Positions 7,828 to 13,720 of a stretch of 17,521 nucleotides of DNA are shown here, piece after piece. Location: assembly GCA_017561105.1 (NCBI GenBank), contig JAFZDR010000201.1, positions 1-17,521 on the forward strand, given 5' to 3'. The notes below the pieces were generated by a model, which did no database searches, was not told the DNA's origin, and saw nothing but the letters and a program-made list of their open reading frames with translations. Numbering within the stretch: position 1 is the stretch's first letter; each line of letters starts with the position of its first letter. Origin of the DNA: Alistipes sp. (GTDB lineage: Bacteria; Bacteroidota; Bacteroidia; Bacteroidales; Rikenellaceae). The position numbers were made by a program, and so were the translations under genes.

Positions 7828-8421
7828 TTATAGCTGTTTTAGTGCGCTACGGATAGCATCCTCCACACTGAGTGAGGCGTCGTTTTTGAAGATTTTCTGC
7901 AAGACCTTCTCCGATGCCGCCTTCGCAAAGCCGAGCATTACGAGTGCAGCCAAAGCCTCGTCGAAGACCTCCGAACGCTGCGAAACAGCGAGAGCATTCT
8001 CGGCTGCACCGTGCGAAGGAAGATCGACCATTTTACCGCTCAAATCAACGATAATCTTCTGCGCAGTCTTCAGGCCCAAGCCCTTTACATTCTTGAGCAG
8101 TGTAGCATTGCCCGTTGCGATGATATTACGCAACTCCGACGGCGAATAGGTCGATTGAATCATTCTCGCCGTATTGCCGCCAACACCCGACACGCTGATA
8201 AGCAGGCGGAAGAGGTCGCGTTCCTCCTTTGACGCAAAGCCATAGAGCAACTCGGCATCCTCACGCACAATGTGGTGCAGGAAGAGTTTTACACTCTCGG
8301 CCTTTTCGATTGCCGAGTAGGTGTTGAGCGATATGTTTATGAAATAACCCACGCCACCGGCATCTACAACTGCATACGCAGGGGCTATTTCGGCCAAAGT
8401 TCCGTTGATATACTCGTACAT
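7828..8421 (-). CDS. ruvA: Holliday junction branch migration protein RuvA
   Basis: RuvA binds four-way DNA junctions as a tetramer and recruits the RuvB motor for branch migration in recombinational repair. The 197-residue length is normal for the family. Domain I is the N-terminal OB-fold (MYEYINGTLAEI...VGYFINI). Domain II holds two helix-hairpin-helix motifs, LISVSGVGGNTARMI (about 74-88) and LKNVKGLGLKTAQKI (109-123). Domain III, the RuvB-binding three-helix bundle, occupies about 150-197 (FDEALAALVMLGF...VEDAIRSALKQL). ruvB and ruvC are not in the window. The gene has its own predicted promoter and is divergent from the Cys-rich membrane protein gene. It may partly read through into the downstream operon, since the gap is only 67 bases and no strong terminator is seen. 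Confidence 0.96.
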   Translation of the reverse strand: MYEYINGTLAEIAPAYAVVDAGGVGYFINISLNTYSAIEKAESVKLFLHHIVREDAELLYGFASKEERDLFRLLISVSGVGGNTARMIQSTYSPSELRNIIATGNATLLKNVKGLGLKTAQKIIVDLSGKMVDLPSHGAAENALAVSQRSEVFDEALAALVMLGFAKAASEKVLQKIFKNDASLSVEDAIRSALKQL

Positions 8422-8449
8422 AGTTTATAAAAACTCTATTATTTCCGCG

Positions 8450-8457
8450 CAAAAATA
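8450..8457 (-). promoter_or_regulatory. Predicted -7 promoter box for ruvA
   Basis: Read on the minus strand this is TATTTTTG, a full match to TAnnTTTG, 28 bases before the ruvA ATG. A TTTC about 20 bases further upstream could serve as a degenerate -33 TTTG element. Confidence 0.6.
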
Positions 8458-8520
8458 GAAAAATTCACTCAATTATCGAAATTTGAGGGTATCAATGTTG
8501 CGTTATTTAGCGAAAAGATG

Positions 8521-8528
8521 TATTTTTG
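8521..8528 (+). promoter_or_regulatory. Predicted -7 promoter box for the Cys-rich protein/LicD operon
   Basis: TATTTTTG fully matches the -7 consensus and lies 18 bases before the ATG at 8547. GTTG at 8497-8500, 20 bases upstream, is a near match to the -33 TTTG. This box and the ruvA box face away from each other within 80 bases. Confidence 0.6.
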
Positions 8529-8546
8529 TAGAGTAAATTGATTTTT

Positions 8547-8804
8547 ATGAGCAGTGTTTTAACGGTAATTATTGTGGCGGTGGCAGCGGTTGCCTTTTTC
8601 GTTTTGGCAATGTCGCTGACGCTGATTTTTAAGGGACACCATATCGACTCGGAGATCTCGACCAACAAGGATATGCAGCGACTCGGCATCAAGTGCGCCG
8701 TGCAGGAGACTCGCGAGGATATGGCAAGCGAGAATTGCGACGACAACCCTTGCAGTGGCAACTGCGCAGGATGTGATATTGAACATACGACACAAAACAA
8801 ATAA
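8547..8804 (+). CDS. Small Cys-rich single-pass membrane protein
   Basis: An 85-residue protein with one N-terminal membrane helix (about 4-28, SVLTVIIVAVAAVAFFVLAM) followed by a short hydrophilic tail. The tail carries C50 and then C64-X4-C69-X3-C73-X2-C76, spacing that could bind an Fe-S cluster or another metal. The 16 residues from G30 to R45 are polar and charged. I chose ATG 8547; an in-frame TTG at 8538 would add only three residues and is less likely. The layout resembles small membrane-anchored Cys-rich proteins found in other Bacteroidales, for example FeoB-associated Cys-rich proteins, but I cannot assign a family or function. It starts the operon, six bases before the secreted-protein gene. 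Confidence 0.75.
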   Translation: MSSVLTVIIVAVAAVAFFVLAMSLTLIFKGHHIDSEISTNKDMQRLGIKCAVQETREDMASENCDDNPCSGNCAGCDIEHTTQNK

Positions 8805-8810
8805 TAACAT

Positions 8811-9953
8811 ATGAAACGAGTATTTTTTCTACTATCGAGCATATTGCTAACCGCAAGTGCGCTTATGGCTCAAAGTTTGCCAAATCTCCCAAAAAAGTTG
8901 CATACAGAGGGATGGAAAGGCGGTCATATTCAGGGCATCGCAGTCGACAACAAACACGAATTTGTCTATTTGTCGTTCACTACCCTGCTTGTAAAGATGG
9001 ACATGAAGGGTAATGTTGTAGGTACCGTTACGGGACTTTTAGGACATTTAGGCTGTCTTGAATTTAACGAGGCGGATGGTCGTGTATATGGCTCACTCGA
9101 GTTTAAAAACGATGTTATCGGCAAAAATATTCTCAAGCACGAAGGTGTATCGAAGGAGCTCGAAACGGGCTTCTACATCGCAATTTTCGATGTAGATAAG
9201 ATCACCCGCGTAGGCATGGATGCCGAGAAGGATGGCGTGATGACCAGCGTACTTCTCAAGACCGTAGTGAAGGACTACCACGCAGAGGTTAAGGACAAGA
9301 ATGGCAATGTACTCAAGCATCGTCACGGCTGCAGCGGCATTGACGGCGTTTCGTTCGGACCTTCATTCGACGGCTCAGGCAAGAATATGCTGACTGTTGC
9401 ATACGGAATTTATGGCGACACAAAGCGTACCGACAACGACTATCAGATTCTTTTGCAGTACGACACATCGAATTGGGCAAAATATGAGGCTCCGCTCTCG
9501 CAGAACAATATGCACCACCGCGGTCCGTCGAAGCCAAACGGCAAGTATTATGTCTATACCGGCAACACCAACTGGGGTGTTCAAAACCTCGAGTACGACA
9601 AGAGCAGCAACTGCTGGTTCTTGGCTTGCTATCCAGGCAAGAAGGATACATTTACAAACTACAACCTCTTCGTAGTGGACGGCAACAAAAAGCCCGCCGT
9701 ACGCCCGCTCTATGGCGTTGGTTACGAGAAGGTTGGCCCTGTACTCTGGCTATCGAACAAGGGCAAGGGCGACCGCAAGGATAATGAGGTGCGCGGTTGG
9801 CACAACAAGATCGGAGCATACGGAGTGTGCGCCTTGGGCGACGGGTATTTCTACCTCGCATCGGGCGGCAAAAAGGACAAGCTCCGCACAGCAACGCTTC
9901 ACCTCGCTCGCTACACAGGTGGTCGCTACGAGGCATTCGAATTTATAGAGTAA
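8811..9953 (+). CDS. Secreted protein of unknown function, probable beta-propeller
   Basis: A 380-residue exported protein. The signal peptide MKRVFFLLSSILLTASALMA is followed by Q, a typical signal peptidase I site (ALMA/Q). The mature part has recurrent strand-like blocks such as IQGIAVDNKHEFVYLSF, LVKMDMKGNVVGTV, HLGCLEFNEADGRVYGSL and NYNLFVVDGNKKPAVRPLYG. They suggest a beta-propeller of the kind seen in strictosidine-synthase-like or phytase-like proteins, but this is pattern recognition only. Histidines cluster in LKHRHGCSGIDG and NNMHHRG and could bind a metal or a phosphate-bearing ligand. The gene is six bases after the Cys-rich membrane protein and 14 bases before the LuxE-like gene, so it belongs to the same operon. 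A role near the envelope glycan is possible, but no substrate can be named. Confidence 0.8.
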   Translation: MKRVFFLLSSILLTASALMAQSLPNLPKKLHTEGWKGGHIQGIAVDNKHEFVYLSFTTLLVKMDMKGNVVGTVTGLLGHLGCLEFNEADGRVYGSLEFKNDVIGKNILKHEGVSKELETGFYIAIFDVDKITRVGMDAEKDGVMTSVLLKTVVKDYHAEVKDKNGNVLKHRHGCSGIDGVSFGPSFDGSGKNMLTVAYGIYGDTKRTDNDYQILLQYDTSNWAKYEAPLSQNNMHHRGPSKPNGKYYVYTGNTNWGVQNLEYDKSSNCWFLACYPGKKDTFTNYNLFVVDGNKKPAVRPLYGVGYEKVGPVLWLSNKGKGDRKDNEVRGWHNKIGAYGVCALGDGYFYLASGGKKDKLRTATLHLARYTGGRYEAFEFIE

Positions 9954-9967
9954 CAATCGCTTTGAAG

Positions 9968-10933
9968 ATGGCAAGCTACGACAATATCTTTTCGATAAAC
10001 TCCGACGCAGAATTTGAGCGCGAGGCGTTAGCACTCTTCCGCTATCAGGCAGAGCACTGTGCGCCATACGCCGAGTATGTGCGTCTGCTTGGCATTGAGC
10101 CGAGCCGCGTAACACGCATCGAGGATATTCCGATGTTGCCAATCGAGATTTTCAAGTCGCACAAGGTCTATTGTGGCAAGGGTGAGCCAGAAATGGTATT
10201 CACCTCGAGTGCCACTACGGGCATGGTGCAGTCGCGCCACTATGTCGAGGAGGTTGCACTCTACGAGCGAGCCTTTACCGAGGCTTTTCGGCTCTTCTAT
10301 GGCGATGAGAAGGAGTGCAGCATTTATGCACTGTTGCCGTCATATTTGGAGCGCGAAGGGTCGTCGCTCGTCTATATGGCAGAGAAGTTGATAGCTTCGT
10401 GCGGAGGTGGCGGATTCTATCTGCATGACTACGAAAAGTTATTGCGCGATATGTCGCGCGACGATAATCCGAAGATTCTCCTCGGTGTAACATACGCACT
10501 TCTCGACCTGGCCGAAAACTTTGCTCCCCACCTCGAGAATACGGTCATAATGGAGACCGGAGGCATGAAGGGCAAGCGCAAGGAGTTACCAAAGAGCGAG
10601 TTACATAAGATTTTATGTGCAGCATTCGGTGTAGAGCGCATACACTCGGAGTATGGTATGGCCGAGTTGATGTCGCAGGCCTACTCCTTTGGCGACGGCA
10701 TCTTCCGCACGCCAAAGTGGATGCGTATCTTAGTGCGCGATGTGAATAATCCGTTTGCACGCCTTGGAGCAGGCAGACGCGGAGGTTTGGATATTATAGA
10801 TTTGGCAAATCGCTCGTCGTGTGCATTTATTGCGACGCAGGATATGGGTATAAGGTATGACGACGGCTCATTCCGCATCGAAGGTCGCATTTCGCAGAGC
10901 GATATAAGAGGTTGTAACTTATTGGTACAGTAG
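9968..10933 (+). CDS. LuxE-like acyl-protein synthetase family protein
   Basis: Member of the LuxE branch of adenylate-forming (ANL) enzymes, which activate an acyl group with ATP and hold it as a thioester. The 321 residues contain the P-loop-like TSSATTG (79-85), the EYGMAE motif (228-233) and a C-terminal GIRYDDGSFRIEGR...DIRGCNLL. C316 in that RGC motif lies where LuxE proteins have the acyl-accepting cysteine near the C-terminus. A longer in-frame start at 9797 lies inside the upstream gene, so ATG 9968 is used. No luxC, luxD or luxAB is nearby, so bioluminescence is ruled out. With LicD and a glycosyltransferase following directly (licD starts three bases after the stop), I infer an acyl-activating role in making or modifying a glycan or glycolipid. 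The acyl donor and acceptor are unknown. Confidence 0.82.
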   Translation: MASYDNIFSINSDAEFEREALALFRYQAEHCAPYAEYVRLLGIEPSRVTRIEDIPMLPIEIFKSHKVYCGKGEPEMVFTSSATTGMVQSRHYVEEVALYERAFTEAFRLFYGDEKECSIYALLPSYLEREGSSLVYMAEKLIASCGGGGFYLHDYEKLLRDMSRDDNPKILLGVTYALLDLAENFAPHLENTVIMETGGMKGKRKELPKSELHKILCAAFGVERIHSEYGMAELMSQAYSFGDGIFRTPKWMRILVRDVNNPFARLGAGRRGGLDIIDLANRSSCAFIATQDMGIRYDDGSFRIEGRISQSDIRGCNLLVQ

Positions 10934-10936
10934 AGT

Positions 10937-11782
10937 ATGAAGTACGCAAAGGCTGACTTGGAGAGATTACACAAAGAGTTGTATAGCACACTGGCAGAGA
11001 TAATTCGCATCTGCGAGGTGTGCGGCATCCCATACTTCATTCAGGGCGGCTCGGCAATCGGTGCACTCTACAACAAGGGCATAGTGCCGTGGGACGACGA
11101 TATAGATGTAGGTATGACCCGCGAAAACTACGAGCGTTTCCTCCGCGAAGCCCCTGCGCACCTCTCGCCCGAATACTTCCTGGAGTGGTTTGGCACCGAG
11201 AAGAATACCCCATTCTACTTTGCAAAGATAAAGCGCAACAATACCCTCTTCGTGGAGGAGATTTGGCGCAATATGGATATTCACCACGGCATATTTGTCG
11301 ATATTTTCCCATACGACCGTATTCCCGATAATCCGTTACTCGAAAAACTGCATCGTTTTGCAGCCAAGTTCTGGATAAACTGCTTTATGGGTAAGGAGAT
11401 ATGGCTGTGGAAGCACTGCGGAGAGTGCGAAATTGACAAACCGTTGCCAAAGTCGTGGATCGGATGCGCAGCTATTCGTGCCGTAGTATCGGTGATGTCG
11501 CGCAAGGCGATCTACTCAAAGATGAATCGCGTATTGGGACGATACAACTCGTGCAACACCAAATATGTAAATATCGTGCGCATGCCGAAGGATCAGATCG
11601 CAAGAGCCGATATCGAAAATCCGGTGGATATGGAGTTTGGAGGTATGATGGTCAAGGCTCCGCGCAATATCGAGGTCTATCTGCACCACCACTACCCTAA
11701 TCTCCGTCCCGTACTGCCCGAGGAGGAGCAGATAAACCACGCACCTTACAAGTTATCGTTCGACACAACACAAGAGAGATGA
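10937..11782 (+). CDS. LicD family protein (phospho-group transferase)
   Basis: LicD proteins have a nucleotidyltransferase-like fold and transfer phosphocholine or related phospho-groups from a nucleotide-activated donor to a cell-surface glycan. The 281 residues show the signature QGGSAIGALYNKGIVPWDDDIDVG (36-59). It contains the Gly-Gly-Ser segment (37-39) and the acidic metal-binding W52-D53-D54-D55-I56-D57. Further family-like features are GIFVDIFPYDRIP (about 117-129) and a C-terminal region ending KLSFDTTQER. The gene begins three bases after the LuxE-like stop and overlaps the GT2 gene by four bases (ATGA), a sign of translational coupling. No licA, licB or licC homologue is visible here, so phosphocholine as substrate is not established; another phospho-alcohol or phospho-sugar is equally possible. 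Confidence 0.92.
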   Translation: MKYAKADLERLHKELYSTLAEIIRICEVCGIPYFIQGGSAIGALYNKGIVPWDDDIDVGMTRENYERFLREAPAHLSPEYFLEWFGTEKNTPFYFAKIKRNNTLFVEEIWRNMDIHHGIFVDIFPYDRIPDNPLLEKLHRFAAKFWINCFMGKEIWLWKHCGECEIDKPLPKSWIGCAAIRAVVSVMSRKAIYSKMNRVLGRYNSCNTKYVNIVRMPKDQIARADIENPVDMEFGGMMVKAPRNIEVYLHHHYPNLRPVLPEEEQINHAPYKLSFDTTQER

Positions 11783-12852
11783 AACTGCTATCGATAATAA
11801 TTCCGGCCTACAATATGGAGGCCTACATCGCACAATGTGTGGAGTCTATTTTGCGCACTCCGTCGTTGGCTGCGGTGGAGGTCATCGTTGTAAACGATGG
11901 CAGCAAGGATAAGACACTGCGCATAGCCAAGCAGTATGCCGAGCGACATAGCGATACGGTACACATTATAGACAAGCCGAACGGCAACTACGGTTCGACA
12001 ATAAATGCGGCACTGCCGATTGTGAAGGGCGAATTTGTAAAGATTCTCGATGCTGACGACGCCTTCGACAGCTCGCATCTGGCCGAGTTCCTCGCATTCT
12101 TGGGCAAGATGCAGGGGGTGGATATGGTGGTTACCCCATTTACCGAGGTGAACAAGCAGAAGGAGCACCGCGTGGATTATAATCTCTACTCGCGCAAAGT
12201 CTACGAGTACGGAAAGGTCTATAATGCGGAGGATATCTTCGGGGATGGTGTAATTCGTTTCTTTATGATGCACGGAGTGTGCTATCGCACCGAGCTGTTG
12301 CGCCAAATGAGCTACCGCCAAAGCGAAGGTGTATCCTACACAGATCAGGAGTGGGTCTTCTATCCGCTCTTCAATGTCAAATCGATAGCCTTTGCCGACA
12401 TACCGCTCTATCGTTATAATATAGCTCGCGAGGGGCAGACTATGGATGCAGATGTTCAGCTGCGTTCACTCTCGCAGTTAATGGCCGTTACCGAGGCTCT
12501 GGCTCACTATTTTACACTCCATTCGACCACAATAGAGTCGGCAACCCGCATCGCCTTTTTGCGCAATATCGTAGCCGATCGTATTCGCATCGTCTATCGC
12601 AAGTATCTGCTCGTAATGCCGAACAATATGTTTGCTGCATCGAATTTCGAAGAGGTGGATGCCCGCCTGACGGCTCTACTTGCACAATGCGGCATAGAGG
12701 AGCTGAGTGTTCCCGTAAACAATATGCTAAAGGTCGATTTGCTGGCATATTGGCGCACAAATGGTCGTCGTTACGGCGTGGCAAGAGGTCTGCTTTTGTG
12801 GGCGGATAGGTTTATGGCTCGCGTGCACACACTACTATTCAGAAGAAAATAG
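11779..12852 (+). CDS. Family 2 glycosyltransferase
   Basis: A GT-A fold glycosyltransferase of 357 residues that should act at the cytoplasmic face of the membrane. It opens with the classic GT2 start LLSIIIPAYNMEAYIAQCVESIL. VIVVNDGSKDKT (36-47) follows with the nucleotide-binding D40, and then the metal-binding DADD motif (91-94) after GEFVKIL. Beyond residue 130 the sequence is less conserved and would set acceptor specificity. The C-terminus is basic and hydrophobic (RGLLLWADRFMARVHTLLFRRK spans the last 22 residues) and may contact the membrane. The ATG overlaps the licD stop by four bases, so the two are probably translated together and may act on the same surface glycan. Donor sugar and linkage cannot be predicted. 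Confidence 0.93.
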   Translation: MKLLSIIIPAYNMEAYIAQCVESILRTPSLAAVEVIVVNDGSKDKTLRIAKQYAERHSDTVHIIDKPNGNYGSTINAALPIVKGEFVKILDADDAFDSSHLAEFLAFLGKMQGVDMVVTPFTEVNKQKEHRVDYNLYSRKVYEYGKVYNAEDIFGDGVIRFFMMHGVCYRTELLRQMSYRQSEGVSYTDQEWVFYPLFNVKSIAFADIPLYRYNIAREGQTMDADVQLRSLSQLMAVTEALAHYFTLHSTTIESATRIAFLRNIVADRIRIVYRKYLLVMPNNMFAASNFEEVDARLTALLAQCGIEELSVPVNNMLKVDLLAYWRTNGRRYGVARGLLLWADRFMARVHTLLFRRK

Positions 12853-12870
12853 ACACAAATACACTTATCT

Positions 12871-13668
12871 ATGAAGAGATTTATCCTATTTATTGCTGTT
12901 GTAGCCTGCGCAATTGGCGCATCGGCTCAGAAATTTAACTTCCACAAAAACTGCGTTGTGGCTCATCGCGGTGCATGGAAAGAGGCGGGAATACCGCAGA
13001 ATTCGCTTGCATCGTGGCGCGAGGCGGTACGCTTGGGCTGCCACGGCTCGGAGTGCGATGTTCACATCACTGCCGACGACTCGCTGGTAGTGTTCCACAA
13101 CCTCACTCACCACGGCTTGACAATCAAGACTTCGAAGTACGCCGATTTGATGAAGTATCCGCTTAAGAATGGTGAGAAGATCCCTACATTCCGCGAGTAC
13201 CTCACCGAGGTTATGAAGCAAAATCGCACCAAGCTCATCGTCGATGTCAAGACCATGATTTCGGATGAATACTCAATCCGTCTTGGCCGCGAGATTGTGC
13301 GCGTAATCAACGAAATGGGCGCTATGGAGTGGTGCGAGTTCCTCGGCTCGAACATCAAGGCGTTGCAGGACATTCAGAAGAATACAGGTCGCCGTGTGGC
13401 ATATCTCGGCAAGTGGCGCGAGGAGTTGCCCGAGATGTATCCGGATGTAGTCAAGGAGAATGGCTTCGAGGCGGTAGATTACCAGCATATCTTCTACTAC
13501 GCCCACCCGGAGTGGATCAAGACCTTCAAGAAGAGAGGTATTCATTTGAACGCCTGGACAGTGAACAAGGAGGAGGATATGGAGTGGTTCATCAAGCACA
13601 AGTTCGACTATATTACAACCGACTACCCTGCTCTATTGTTGAAGAAGTTGGGTTATCAGAACAAATAA
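12871..13668 (+). CDS. Secreted glycerophosphodiester phosphodiesterase
   Basis: GDPD-family hydrolase that splits glycerophosphodiesters, such as glycerophosphocholine, into glycerol-3-phosphate and an alcohol. It has 265 residues with a Sec signal peptide (MKRFILFIAVVACAIGASA, cleavage before Q20), so it acts in the periplasm or outside the cell. Family motifs are present: AHRG with H32, ECDVHITADDSLVVFHN with metal ligands E61 and D63 and catalytic H76, LIVDVK with D125 where Glu is usual, and AWTVN near the C-terminus. The common PENT motif reads PQNS. It lies 18 bases after the GT2 gene and is the last gene before a strong terminator. In Haemophilus influenzae the GlpQ phosphodiesterase supplies choline to the LicD pathway, which makes its place beside licD suggestive. 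Confidence 0.92.
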   Translation: MKRFILFIAVVACAIGASAQKFNFHKNCVVAHRGAWKEAGIPQNSLASWREAVRLGCHGSECDVHITADDSLVVFHNLTHHGLTIKTSKYADLMKYPLKNGEKIPTFREYLTEVMKQNRTKLIVDVKTMISDEYSIRLGREIVRVINEMGAMEWCEFLGSNIKALQDIQKNTGRRVAYLGKWREELPEMYPDVVKENGFEAVDYQHIFYYAHPEWIKTFKKRGIHLNAWTVNKEEDMEWFIKHKFDYITTDYPALLLKKLGYQNK

Positions 13669-13670
13669 CA

Positions 13671-13710
13671 ATAACAGATACGGCTCCGAAATCGGAGCCG
13701 TATCTGTTAT
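13671..13710 (+). terminator. Hairpin terminator between convergent genes
   Basis: A perfect 19-bp inverted repeat (13671-13689 and 13692-13710) with a GC-rich core (CGGCTCCGA/TCGGAGCCG) closes over a very short loop. It starts two bases after the GDPD stop and is followed on the plus strand by ATATATATTTTTTT, typical of an intrinsic terminator. The convergent PPDK_N gene ends at 13721, so the hairpin may terminate both directions, though the plus-strand T run is better. Confidence 0.9.
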
Positions 13711-13720
13711 ATATATTTTT

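Noticed and set aside
9797..9967. N-terminal extension of the LuxE-like gene
   Set aside because: The frame is open but lies inside the upstream secreted-protein gene. The extension is Arg-rich and unlike LuxE, and ATG 9968 gives a normal spacing after the upstream stop.
9968..10933. Bioluminescence operon suggested by LuxE similarity
   Set aside because: No luciferase, LuxC or LuxD homologue is present. The neighbours are glycan-decoration enzymes.
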